Source: Roseovarius pelagicus
GTDB taxonomy: Bacteria > Pseudomonadota > Alphaproteobacteria > Rhodobacterales > Rhodobacteraceae
Direction: 5' to 3'
DNA: 64,000 nucleotides
Assembly: GCF_025639885.1 (NCBI RefSeq)
Contig: NZ_CP106738.1
Span: forward strand, 3,224,001 to 3,288,000
Position numbers and translations under genes: made by a program. A model generated the notes under the pieces. The model was not told where the DNA came from. It was given only the letters and a program-made list of their open reading frames with translations, and did not search any database. Positions 1 through 8,766 of the stretch are shown in pieces. Every line of letters starts with the position of its first letter. Positions within the stretch are counted from its first letter, which is position 1.

Positions 1-301
1 CGGTGTCACAAGGCAGGCAGAGCGATCTGTCAGGACTCTGCCCTGACAAAATCCGGGATCAAGATCTTCGGAGTTGCAAGTCACCTGATGGAGCGCATCC
101 GCGATAGACACGTTGTATGTCTCTGGGAGAATAAGCCACGCGGTTATTATCTCATGGTTCTGGGTCATGCTGCCTGCATTTCTTTTGCTGCCTCAATCGG
201 AAGTTGATGGAAAAAATTGTTTCCAGTAGGACCGAAACATGACGGGTTTAGGGCAATTGTTGACTGTTTGATTTTGGGAGTAAGGGCGGCGCCAGAACGA
301 G
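1..301. other. Window edge with no recognisable gene
   Basis: No convincing coding sequence was found here; the open frames on either strand look like chance ones. The only clear structure is a 7-bp inverted repeat, TGTCAGG at 28-34 and CCTGACA at 42-48, followed by AAAA. It could be a terminator hairpin of a gene lying left of the window, but that is a guess. Confidence 0.4.
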
Positions 302-328
302 AAAGGGCGCCCGTTCCGGACGCCCTTT
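302..328 (-). terminator. Hairpin downstream of glnA
   Basis: AAAGGGCG at 302-309 pairs perfectly with CGCCCTTT at 321-328, and CCG/CGG inside the loop can extend the structure. It lies about 20 bases past the glnA stop codon on the minus strand. The T-tract after the stem is short and interrupted, so it is a probable rather than certain intrinsic terminator. Confidence 0.55.
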
Positions 329-348
329 GTTCGTGAGGCTGAACGAAT

Positions 349-1755
349 TCAGCAGCTGTAATACATGCCGAATTCAACCGGGTGTGGTGTGTGCTCGTAG
401 GTCTGAATCTCTTCCATCTTCAGCGCAATATAGCCGTCGATCTGGCTTTTGGTGAAAACATCACCGGCCAGAAGATAGTCATGATCGTTTTGCAGCTCTT
501 CCATTGCTTCGCGTAGGCTGCCGCATACGGTGGGAATGCCTTCCAGTTCTTCAGCAGGCAGATCATAGAGGTTCTTGTCCATCGCCTCGCCGGGGTCGAT
601 CTTGGACTTGATACCGTCCAGACCGGCCATCAGCAGGGCGGCAAAGCACAGATAGGGGTTCGCCGCCGGATCGGGGAAGCGGGCCTCGACACGTTTCGCC
701 TTGGGCGACTCGGTCCATGGGATACGTACACAGCCCGAACGGTTGCGTGCGGAATATGCGCGCAGGACAGGAGCCTCAAAGCCCGGGATCAGACGCTTGT
801 AGCTGTTGGTCGCCGGGTTGGTGAAGGCGTTCAGTGACTTGGCGTGCTTGAGAATGCCGCCAATGAAATACAGCGCCTCTTGGCTAAGGTCGGCGTATTT
901 GTCACCTGCGAACAAAGGCTTGCCGTCTTTCCAGATCGACATGTTCACGTGCATGCCGCTGCCGTTGTCACCATAGATCGGTTTGGGCATGAAGGTGGCC
1001 GTTTTGCCATATGCCTGAGCGACGTTGTGGATGACATATTTGTATTTTTGCAGTTCGTCCGCCTGATGAGTCAGCGTGCCAAAAATAAGGCCCAGCTCGT
1101 GCTGGCAGGACGCGACCTCGTGGTGGTGTTTGTCTACTTTCATGCCGAGACGCTTCATCGTGCTCAGCATTTCCGCGCGGATGTCATGCGCGTCGTCGGT
1201 TGGGTTTACCGGGAAATACCCGCCCTTGAGGCCCGGGCGATGGCCCATGTTGCCCATCTCGTATTCGGTATCGGTGTTCCACGATGCATCCTGTGCATCG
1301 ACCTCGTACGAGACTTTGTTGATGCTGTTGGAGAACCGCACATCGTCAAAGAGGAAAAATTCTGCTTCGGGGCCCATATAGGCCGTGTCGCCGATGCCCG
1401 ATGCTTTCAGGTATGCTTCGGCCTTTTCCGCAGTGCCGCGCGGGTCGCGGTCATAGGATTCGCCGGTGTCGGGCTCCACCACAGTGCAATGCACGCAGAG
1501 GGTTTTTTCAGCATAGAAGGGATCGATATAGGCGCTGTCTGTATCGAGCATCAGTTTCATGTCCGAAGCTTCGATCGACTTCCAGCCTGCGATGCTTGAT
1601 CCATCAAACATGAAGCCTTCTTCGATAAAATCCTGGTCGACGAGGTCAGAAACCAGAGTGACGTGCTGCAGTTTGCCGCGCGGATCGGTGAAACGGATGT
1701 CGACGTATTCGCAGTCTTCATCCTTGATTAGCTTGAGCAGGTCTTGTGCGCTCAT
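349..1755 (-). CDS. glnA: Type I glutamine synthetase
   Basis: Makes glutamine from glutamate, ammonia and ATP in the cytoplasm; the central step of ammonium assimilation. The 468-residue protein has the full-length GlnA I pattern: N-terminal beta-grasp with GSSIAGW, the metal and substrate segments [21 protein letters not shown] and [15 protein letters not shown], and a C-terminal KNLYDLP holding the tyrosine that GlnE adenylylates, so it should be the covalently regulated form. It lies 36 bases downstream of glnB on the same strand, the standard alphaproteobacterial glnBA arrangement, so the two are probably cotranscribed and nitrogen regulated. Confidence 0.98.
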   Translation of the reverse strand: MSAQDLLKLIKDEDCEYVDIRFTDPRGKLQHVTLVSDLVDQDFIEEGFMFDGSSIAGWKSIEASDMKLMLDTDSAYIDPFYAEKTLCVHCTVVEPDTGESYDRDPRGTAEKAEAYLKASGIGDTAYMGPEAEFFLFDDVRFSNSINKVSYEVDAQDASWNTDTEYEMGNMGHRPGLKGGYFPVNPTDDAHDIRAEMLSTMKRLGMKVDKHHHEVASCQHELGLIFGTLTHQADELQKYKYVIHNVAQAYGKTATFMPKPIYGDNGSGMHVNMSIWKDGKPLFAGDKYADLSQEALYFIGGILKHAKSLNAFTNPATNSYKRLIPGFEAPVLRAYSARNRSGCVRIPWTESPKAKRVEARFPDPAANPYLCFAALLMAGLDGIKSKIDPGEAMDKNLYDLPAEELEGIPTVCGSLREAMEELQNDHDYLLAGDVFTKSQIDGYIALKMEEIQTYEHTPHPVEFGMYYSC

Positions 1756-1791
1756 GTCTGATATTCCCTTCTTTTCCTTGAAAGATATGCT

Positions 1792-2256
<465 letters not shown>

Positions 2257-2300
2257 GTTGATGCCTGAATGGGCGAAAGTGAATCGTGGAGCAGGGGTGA

Positions 2301-3860
2301 ATGACCGAATTACTGACCGGCGCCCAGATGCGGGCCATTGAAATGGCGGCAATAGAGTCGGGCGAAGTGACCGGGCTGGACCTGATGGAGCGCGCCGGGC
2401 GTGGTGTTGTCGAGGCGGTTTTCGAGGAGTGGCCAGCGCTGGCGGCGACCTCGCACCGGGCTGTCGTGCTGTGCGGACCGGGCAACAATGGCGGTGACGG
2501 ATTTGTTGTTGCGCGATTGTTGCGCGAGTGGGGCTGGGAAGTGGAGCTGTTCCTCTTTGGCGACGTCGAACGGCTGCCGCCGGATGCCCGGGTAAACTAC
2601 GAAAGGTGGTTGACCGGGGGCGGCACGATCTGCCCGCTTGACGATGTTTGCGGGGGGCTGGGCACGCGCACGGTCGCGCTGGTGGTTGATGCGCTTTTTG
2701 GCACAGGTTTGAGCCGGCCGCTGAACTGGGAGGTAGAACAGCCGCTGTCGGATGTGGAGTGTTGGAAGCACCGGCACGAGAAATGGCCTGCGACCGTGGC
2801 GATCGACCTGCCCAGTGGTCTTTGCGCTGACAGTGGGCAGGATTTGGGCGCGCGATTGCCTTGTGATCTGACGGTTACGTTTCATACGGCCAAACCCGGA
2901 CATTTTCTTGGGGAGGGCCCACAATATTGTGGGGCAGTCCGCATTGTTGATATCGGCCTGCCTGAACGTCCAACTGGGTCGCGCCGACCGGATGATGTTG
3001 TCGGGCGGGTCGGCTCTCCGTTGGGACTGTTCAAGAACGGGGCGCATAAGTTCGCGCACGGCCATGCCCTTGTTCTGTCCGGTGGATCCGGTACGACCGG
3101 CGCTGCCCGGCTTGCCGCGCGTGGTGCGTTGCGGATCGGGGCGGGGCTGGTCACGCTAGGGGTGCCGCCCTCGGCCCAGATGGAAGTGGCAAGCCAGATC
3201 ACGGCCGTGATGCTGAAGCGGGTGTTGGATGCCGCGGCGCTGGCCGACATCCTGCAGGACGCCCGCATTAATGCGCTCTGTCTCGGGCCGGGGATGGGTG
3301 TCGCATGGGCGTCGGATATGCTCGGCGCCCTGCGCGGGGAAGGGGATGTAGAACCCCGCCCGACAGTGCTGGATGCGGATGCGCTGACAGCGCTGGCAGA
3401 GGATGAGGCATTGTTCGCGGCACTGCATCCGGCTTGTGTTCTCACGCCCCACCAAGGCGAATTTGCCCGGCTTTTCCCTGATATCGCGAAGAGACTCCGC
3501 GAGGAGTCAAAGAGCGGGCCGGCCTATTCCAAGGCTGATGCCGTGCGCGCCGCTGCGGCGCGGGCGGGGTGCGTTGTGTTGCTCAAGGGGCCGGATACGG
3601 TGATTTCGGATCCCAAGGGCCGATGTTCAGTGCATTCCGCGCAATATGATCGCGCCGCGCCGTGGCTGGCCACCGCAGGATCAGGCGATGTGCTGGCCGG
3701 GTTTATCACGGGGCTGCTGGCGCGCGGATTTGCTCCGATGCAGGCGGCGGAGGCGGCTGCGTGGCTGCATACCGAATGCGCGCGCAGTTTTGGCGCCGGT
3801 TTGATTGCTGAGGATATCCCAGAGGAATTGCCGCGAGTGCTCCGCGCGCTGGGGATCTGA
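2301..3860 (+). CDS. nnrD: Bifunctional NAD(P)H-hydrate repair enzyme
   Basis: Repairs hydrated NADH and NADPH. The N-terminal YjeF_N half (about residues 1-215) epimerises the S and R hydrates, with GPGNNGGDGFVVARLL as its signature. The C-terminal ribokinase-like half (about 235-519) is the ADP- or ATP-dependent dehydratase, with LGPGMG, LDADALTAL, LTPHQGEF and TAGSGDVLAGFITGLLARG. At 519 residues it is a complete fused NnrE-NnrD. AGGGG lies about 7 bases before the ATG. It diverges from glnB and converges on the Hint gene with a 16-bp gap. Confidence 0.95.
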   Translation: MTELLTGAQMRAIEMAAIESGEVTGLDLMERAGRGVVEAVFEEWPALAATSHRAVVLCGPGNNGGDGFVVARLLREWGWEVELFLFGDVERLPPDARVNYERWLTGGGTICPLDDVCGGLGTRTVALVVDALFGTGLSRPLNWEVEQPLSDVECWKHRHEKWPATVAIDLPSGLCADSGQDLGARLPCDLTVTFHTAKPGHFLGEGPQYCGAVRIVDIGLPERPTGSRRPDDVVGRVGSPLGLFKNGAHKFAHGHALVLSGGSGTTGAARLAARGALRIGAGLVTLGVPPSAQMEVASQITAVMLKRVLDAAALADILQDARINALCLGPGMGVAWASDMLGALRGEGDVEPRPTVLDADALTALAEDEALFAALHPACVLTPHQGEFARLFPDIAKRLREESKSGPAYSKADAVRAAAARAGCVVLLKGPDTVISDPKGRCSVHSAQYDRAAPWLATAGSGDVLAGFITGLLARGFAPMQAAEAAAWLHTECARSFGAGLIAEDIPEELPRVLRALGI

Positions 3861-3876
3861 GGAGCCGGGGCCAGTA

Positions 3877-4374
3877 TCAGGCAGCGTTTGATTGCGGTGT
3901 CGACGAAAGCTGCGCGGCCAACTCCAGACCATCCACATAGATGACATGCGGTGCGTCAAAACACAGTTGATAGAGCGTGAGGGTGCGCACACCGTCATGG
4001 GTGATGAATTCGTCATCCACAAGCGACCGCACCGGCACCATCGCCTGAGCCGCGCCAAAGAGCGCCTGCGCACGCCAGTCACGCACCAGAAGTTCCTGCT
4101 CGGCGGGCATGACCACGTCGCGATCAGGGCGGGTGTCGCCCAGCGATCCGGCAAGAATACGCACGGTATGCGTGGTTACATGGTGTTTTCGGATATTGTC
4201 CACGGCGACCAGCCCGCAATCGCGGGTAATGATGCGATCCCCCGGTACGATATCCTCGACCAGCGTTTCACCGGATTGCGTCAATAGGATGCTGCCGGGG
4301 CCAACCCCGGCGCAGATGGAGTGCGCCTGCACGGGCCATTGCCCGCCGCTGCGCCCGACCGTTTTCGGTTTCAT
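3877..4374 (-). CDS. Hint-domain protein without the nucleophilic cysteine
   Basis: A 165-residue protein with the Hint (hedgehog/intein) fold pattern: G-T/S-x-I-x-T, an ETLVEDIVPGD segment, then TRDCGLVAVDNI. Solitary Hint proteins are common in Rhodobacteraceae and their role is largely unknown. The usual CFTPGT start of the domain reads GVGPGS here, so the catalytic Cys position is Gly; the nearest Cys is a few residues earlier. Self-processing is therefore unlikely. The start at 4374 (MKPKTVG) has AGG at good spacing; an in-frame ATG at 4419 has no ribosome site. It converges on nnrD. Confidence 0.75.
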   Translation of the reverse strand: MKPKTVGRSGGQWPVQAHSICAGVGPGSILLTQSGETLVEDIVPGDRIITRDCGLVAVDNIRKHHVTTHTVRILAGSLGDTRPDRDVVMPAEQELLVRDWRAQALFGAAQAMVPVRSLVDDEFITHDGVRTLTLYQLCFDAPHVIYVDGLELAAQLSSTPQSNAA

Positions 4375-4546
4375 GGCGACCTGCTTTTTTGTTTTCTGCT
4401 CGTTATTGTCGGCGATCATATGCCAATTTTTGGTAAATGTCCTGTCTTTTCACACAACCTGCTGAGGCACTCAATTTTAGCTCGCATCCCGGCGCGTGCT
4501 TTGCTAGGAGACGCGTCAGGTTGCGGTCCCTAAGGCCGGACCATGT

Positions 4547-4630
4547 GCGGGTGTGGCGGAATTGGTAGACGCACCAGATTTAGGTTCTGGCGCCTTTGGC
4601 GTGGGGGTTCGAGTCCCTTCACCCGCACCA
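4547..4630 (+). tRNA. tRNA-Leu(UAG)
   Basis: A class II tRNA cloverleaf can be drawn: acceptor GCGGGTG with CACCCGC, D-arm GCGGAATTGGTAGACGC, anticodon stem CCAGA/TCTGG with loop TTTAGGT (anticodon TAG), a long variable arm GCCTTTGGCGTG, T-loop TTCGAGTC, discriminator A and an encoded CCA at 4628-4630. The anticodon reads CUA and other CUN leucine codons. It sits at the left edge of the catabolic gene block, a typical site for island insertion, but I see no integrase or repeat of its 3' end. Confidence 0.97.
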
Positions 4631-4748
4631 ACAATCACTTCTGAGGCAGAGGTGACAGGCGCCTTGAACAATTTTACTTTGGGCCGCAGTCGTCTTGAGA
4701 TAGCGATAGACAGCTAACGGTGATTGACGTCTGTCTTCCGGGTTTCGG

Positions 4749-5468
4749 CTACGTTTGGCTGGCTTTGAAAGCCTCGTACCGGGCTTTGTTTTCGGCGTTC
4801 GGGGGATAAAGACCGGGCAAGGATTCGCCCGCTTCTACCTGCGACATGATCCAGCCTTCCAGACGCTCTTGTTCGACCGCCGATGCCGTGACCTCTTCTA
4901 CCAGCCCTGCGGGGATGAGAACGGCGCCGTCGTCATCGGCCACAATCACGTCTCCCGGAATGACAGCGACACCGCCGCAGGCGATGGGTTCCTGCCAATC
5001 TACGAAGGTCAGCCCGGCCACGGAGGGTGGGGCGGAAACACCATGACACCAGACTGGCAGCTGGGTGGCGCGAACGCCGGCAACATCACGCACGACCCCA
5101 TCTGAAATCAGCGCGGCCACTCCGCGTTTCTGCATGCGCGCGCACAGGATGTCGCCAAAGATTCCCGCGTCGTCCACCCCCATCGCGTCCACGACGGCGA
5201 TACAGCCCGATGGCATTGCTTCGATGGCGGCGCGCGTCGACGTTGGTGAGGACCAACTCTCAGGTGTGGCGAGGTCTTCGCGAGCGGGAATGAAACGCAA
5301 GGTGAAGGCGCGGCCGACCTCGCGGGCCTGACCGCTATCGAGTGGCATGGAGCCACGCAGCCAGACATTGCGCAAACCCTTCTTTAACAAAACCGTGGTA
5401 AGGGTTGCTGTCGTGACCTGTTTCAAGGCTTCAAACAAGGCGGCGTCATTGGACGTGTCGATGGACAT
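4749..5468 (-). CDS. RraA-family protein (HMG aldolase-like)
   Basis: A 239-residue RraA/dimethylmenaquinone methyltransferase-fold protein. Members include 4-hydroxy-4-methyl-2-oxoglutarate/oxaloacetate aldolases acting late in aromatic and sugar acid breakdown, and RNase E inhibitors. It keeps the active-site pattern DAMGVDDAGIFGDILCARMQKRG, SDGVVRDVAGVRA (the Arg-Asp pair of the aldolases) and GDVIVADDDGAVLIP. GGGGAG precedes the ATG. Last gene of a minus-strand set with the SDR (18-bp gap) and aminotransferase, which favours a catabolic aldolase or decarboxylase over an RNase regulator. The substrate is not predictable. Confidence 0.8.
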   Translation of the reverse strand: MSIDTSNDAALFEALKQVTTATLTTVLLKKGLRNVWLRGSMPLDSGQAREVGRAFTLRFIPAREDLATPESWSSPTSTRAAIEAMPSGCIAVVDAMGVDDAGIFGDILCARMQKRGVAALISDGVVRDVAGVRATQLPVWCHGVSAPPSVAGLTFVDWQEPIACGGVAVIPGDVIVADDDGAVLIPAGLVEEVTASAVEQERLEGWIMSQVEAGESLPGLYPPNAENKARYEAFKASQT

Positions 5469-5486
5469 CGAAAAAACTCCCCAAGA

Positions 5487-6272
5487 TCAAATGCTGGCGA
5501 TAAAGCCGCCATCCACGCGGATGGTGCTGCCGGTGATATAGGCCGCGCGGGTACTGGCCAGAAATGCGACGGCGTCGCCATATTCCTCGGGTTTGCCGTA
5601 ACGCCCGACCGGAATGGAGGCCATGCTTTCGGCTGACACGTCGGCGACGTCGCGATCCTCACGTTTGGCCTTTTGTTCATCCAGAAACGTAATCCGAGGC
5701 GTTGCGATGCGGCCGGGCAGGATGATGTTGGATGTGATGCCGTCGCGCCCAACCTCACGGGCAAGGGTCTTGGACCAGCCCACCAGAGACACGCGCAGGG
5801 CATTTGACAATCCAAGATTGGGAATTGGCGCGACCACACCCGACGAGGTCGATGTGATGATGCGCCCCCATTTCCGTTCTTTCATTCCGGGCAAAACGCG
5901 ATCGGTCACCGCGATGACAGACAGCACCATGCTCTCAAAGTTGTTTCTCCAATCTTCTGGCGTCTGTCCGGATACCGTGCTGGGCTTTGGGCCGCCGGTG
6001 TTGTTGACGAGGATATCGACCGGGCCAAGCTCCTGCTCGATCCGTGCCACGTTTGGCTCGATCTGATCCAACTGTCCCAAGTCCCATTCCAGAGCGATGG
6101 CCGTGCCACCTGTCGAACGGATACTCTCGGCAGTCGCTTCAACAGAGCTGAGAGTCCTGCCGCCCAATGCAAGTTTCACGCCTTCCATGGCGAGTGCGTG
6201 GGCAATTGCGCTGCCCAGCCCGCCCCCGGCGCCGAGCACGATGGCTGTTTTGTTGTTGAGTCCCAAATCCAT
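5487..6272 (-). CDS. SDR oxidoreductase, divergent FabG-like
   Basis: A 261-residue Rossmann-fold short-chain dehydrogenase/reductase with the cofactor loop GAGGGLGSAI and VNNTGGPKP. Where classical SDRs have Tyr-x3-Lys it reads LGLSNALRVSLVGWSKTLA, the signature of a known divergent FabG-like subgroup that lacks the usual catalytic Tyr, so its chemistry may not be ordinary ketone reduction. The C-terminal GRYGKPEEYGDAVAFLAS and ITGSTIRVDGG are typical. It lies 18 bp before the RraA-like gene and after the aminotransferase. Confidence 0.85.
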   Translation of the reverse strand: MDLGLNNKTAIVLGAGGGLGSAIAHALAMEGVKLALGGRTLSSVEATAESIRSTGGTAIALEWDLGQLDQIEPNVARIEQELGPVDILVNNTGGPKPSTVSGQTPEDWRNNFESMVLSVIAVTDRVLPGMKERKWGRIITSTSSGVVAPIPNLGLSNALRVSLVGWSKTLAREVGRDGITSNIILPGRIATPRITFLDEQKAKREDRDVADVSAESMASIPVGRYGKPEEYGDAVAFLASTRAAYITGSTIRVDGGFIASI

Positions 6273-6345
6273 GATGTCGGTCCTTTCGAAGGATGCTGTC
6301 GTTTGGCGGGGCGGATGCTTGCATCCGGCCTCTGGCTGCGTTGCG

Positions 6346-7560
6346 TCAGGTTAGCTTTGCGCAGGCTGTCGCCATGCGATCACATGCCTGTTCAAGGTTC
6401 TCGGTGGATGTTGCGAAGGAAAGCCTGAAGAATGGTGCAAGGCCGAAGGCGCTGCCCGGAACTGTGGCGACGCCCGCTTCTTCGAGAAGATACATGACCA
6501 CGTCCGTGTCTGTCGTGATCCGCTTCCCGTCTGGACGTGTTCGGCCGATCAATCCCTCGCAGGAGGGGAACAGGTAGAATGCACCATTTGGTGTCACGCA
6601 ATCCAGCCCGTCTATGGCGCGAATGCGTTCCAGGCAGAGATCGCGTCTCTGCTCGAACACAGCGCCACGATCCACAAGGAAATCCTGTGGCCCATCCAGT
6701 GCGGCAACGGCTGCGGCCTGACTGATGGCGCTAGGGTTCGAGGTACTTTGCGATTGAAGTGTTGCCATCGCACGAATGATGTCCACAGGTCCGCCAGCGT
6801 ATCCGATACGCCATCCGGTCATGGCATAGGCTTTCGAGACGCCATTCACCGTCAGAACGCGATCCATGAGTTTCGGCTCGACCGCTGCGATTGTGGCAAA
6901 CTCCCAGCCATCGAAGCGCAGGTGTTCATACATGTCGTCTGTCATTACCATGACATGCGGGTGCTCCAGCAGCACATCAGCGAGCGCCTTGAGGCGTGCC
7001 GCGGAATAGCCTGCGCCCGTCGGGTTCGATGGAGAGTTGAGGATGAGCCATTTGGTGCGCGGCGTGATCGCGTCGCGCAGGGCGTTGGCGGTAATCAGGA
7101 AACGATCCTCGGCCGGGCAGGGCACGAGCACCGGCACTCCCCCGGCCAGTCGCACCATGTCAGGATAACTGACCCAGTAGGGGGCCGGTATGATAACCTC
7201 GTCGTCGTCGTTCAGGGTCGCAAGCAAGGCGTTGCAGAGGACTTGTTTGCCGCCGGTTCCTACGCTGATCTGGTCGAGGCGGTAGGAAAGCCCGTTTTCG
7301 CGTAGAAATTTGACTACGATCGCCTTTTTCAGATCGGTCGTGCCATCCACGTTGGTGTAACGGGTTTTGCCATTGTCGATGGCGGCCTTCGCAGCGCGAC
7401 AGATGTTTTCAGGAGTGTCAAAGTCAGGTTCTCCGCTGGATAGATCAATGATGCTTCTACCTTCGGCTCGCAGGAGATTTGCGGTCTGGCTCATGGCGAT
7501 GGTGGGCGAGGGCAGCACTGCTTGCATCCGTGTCGAAAGGCGCCCGGAAATTGTGGTCAT
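6346..7560 (-). CDS. Class I PLP-dependent aminotransferase
   Basis: A 404-residue fold-type I aminotransferase of the aspartate/aromatic group. GEPDFDTP at the N-terminus, NSPSNPTGAGYS for cofactor and substrate binding, and VNGVSKAYAMTGWRIGY with the PLP-binding Lys are all present. AGGAGG stands 8 bases before the ATG. It is the first gene of a three-gene minus-strand set (aminotransferase, SDR, RraA-like) and is transcribed away from the LysR gene 260 bp upstream, its likely regulator. Substrate specificity (Asp, aromatic or other) cannot be told. Confidence 0.9.
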   Translation of the reverse strand: MTTISGRLSTRMQAVLPSPTIAMSQTANLLRAEGRSIIDLSSGEPDFDTPENICRAAKAAIDNGKTRYTNVDGTTDLKKAIVVKFLRENGLSYRLDQISVGTGGKQVLCNALLATLNDDDEVIIPAPYWVSYPDMVRLAGGVPVLVPCPAEDRFLITANALRDAITPRTKWLILNSPSNPTGAGYSAARLKALADVLLEHPHVMVMTDDMYEHLRFDGWEFATIAAVEPKLMDRVLTVNGVSKAYAMTGWRIGYAGGPVDIIRAMATLQSQSTSNPSAISQAAAVAALDGPQDFLVDRGAVFEQRRDLCLERIRAIDGLDCVTPNGAFYLFPSCEGLIGRTRPDGKRITTDTDVVMYLLEEAGVATVPGSAFGLAPFFRLSFATSTENLEQACDRMATACAKLT

Positions 7561-7800
7561 CTGCGAAGCCTCCTGATTGTGTGGCCGCTACCCATTGTCA
7601 CGCCAGCAAATCGGGTTCGGTGTGCGCTGCCGATACCTATGCTGCTGTGCGCGAGGTATTGGCCGGAGGCGAAATTGGTGTCCCGGCTGAAAAGTTTGGT
7701 TTCGATGGACACAGCTTCCCTCGCTTTACCCGCGCACAGGCGTTCAGAGGACAATAGATGGGGGCATAATGTAAGAAAACATTGGTTTTGAAAGCTTTAT

Positions 7801-7819
7801 AAGATAGAAAATCTATCTT
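7801..7819. promoter_or_regulatory. Inverted repeat abutting the LysR start codon
   Basis: AAGATAG, five bases, CTATCTT: a perfect 7-5-7 inverted repeat ending one base before the LysR ATG. It occupies the place where a Shine-Dalgarno would be, and none is visible. LysR regulators often bind beside their own gene, so this is a candidate autoregulatory or divergent-promoter site, or an mRNA hairpin over the start. Confidence 0.45.
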
Positions 7820-7820
7820 T

Positions 7821-8738
7821 ATGAACACTCGATTCCTAGAGAGCTTTGTCGCTGTCGCTGAATGCGGTTCCATTGCCGAAGCGTCACGGCGACTGAACCT
7901 GACCCCTGCCGCATTGGCGCAAAGATTGCGCGCGCTGGAGCAAGAACTGGGGCATGAATTGGTCAGCCGGGTCGGCAGAACGGTGAAGCCCACCGCATCC
8001 GGATTGGCCGTCCTGAACCATGCCAGATCGCTGATTGAGGGTGTGCGCGATCTGAGGGCGATTGCGGGCAATAATGAACCGACGGGGCGTTTACGCTTGG
8101 GGGCCACATCAACCGCGATGACAGGTCTTTTGCCTGATATTCTGGCGGGGCTGCGGCCACGGTATCCGCAGATCGAGTTTTTTCTGTGCCCTGACACCTC
8201 GATCAACTTGTATCACGGCGTTCTGGCGGGCGATCTGGACGCCGCCGTTATCGTGCGACCACATTTTCAGGTCCCCAAGTCGATGGATTGGCTGACCTTG
8301 CGTCAGGAGCCATTGGTCCTGATTGCTCCGGATGGAGTGAACATGGACGATCCGCATGCGGTAATTTCCGATCAGGCCTTTATCCGGTATGACCGCAACC
8401 AATGGGGCGGCCAGATTGTCGAGCGCTACTTGCGGCAAAACGATCTCCGGGTTCGGGAATGGTTGGAGATCGACGCGCTTGATGCGATTGCGGCTCTGGT
8501 CAGCCGTGGGCTGGGTGTGGCCATCGTGCCGGATTGGGCTCCGCCCTGGCCCCGCGACCTGTCTTTGCAAAAGAGAATATTGCCGACCGGGGGAATTCGC
8601 CAGACCGGGGTTTTGTGGAACCGGTCGACTGTGCGGATCACCGCAGTGCGGGCCTTTGTTGATTTTTGCGCGCAGATATTTTGCCCCGACACCGCAAATG
8701 CGACAGCAGCCGTTGCCGATAGGGTAAGGGACAGATAG
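7821..8738 (+). CDS. LysR-family transcriptional regulator
   Basis: A 305-residue LysR-type regulator. The N-terminal winged helix-turn-helix (MNTRFLESFVAVAECGSIAEASRRL) is followed by a periplasmic-binding-like effector domain from about residue 88. The start is fixed by the family's usual N-terminus although no ribosome site is visible. It diverges from the aminotransferase-SDR-RraA set, which it probably controls with a pathway intermediate as coinducer. It converges on the hydroxyacid reductase gene. Confidence 0.92.
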   Translation: MNTRFLESFVAVAECGSIAEASRRLNLTPAALAQRLRALEQELGHELVSRVGRTVKPTASGLAVLNHARSLIEGVRDLRAIAGNNEPTGRLRLGATSTAMTGLLPDILAGLRPRYPQIEFFLCPDTSINLYHGVLAGDLDAAVIVRPHFQVPKSMDWLTLRQEPLVLIAPDGVNMDDPHAVISDQAFIRYDRNQWGGQIVERYLRQNDLRVREWLEIDALDAIAALVSRGLGVAIVPDWAPPWPRDLSLQKRILPTGGIRQTGVLWNRSTVRITAVRAFVDFCAQIFCPDTANATAAVADRVRDR

Positions 8739-8766
8739 GCGCCAGTTTTGGCCGCATTATTCGGCC

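Noticed and set aside
844..1599. Long plus-strand open frame opposite glnA
   Set aside because: It is the antisense shadow of a certain gene and encodes no recognisable protein.
4631..4748. attR-like direct repeat or integrase remnant after tRNA-Leu
   Set aside because: No copy of the tRNA 3' end and no integrase-like frame was seen.
8750..8766. GGCCG/CGGCC hairpin between LysR and the hydroxyacid reductase
   Set aside because: Only five base pairs with a seven-base loop and no T-run; too weak to call a terminator.
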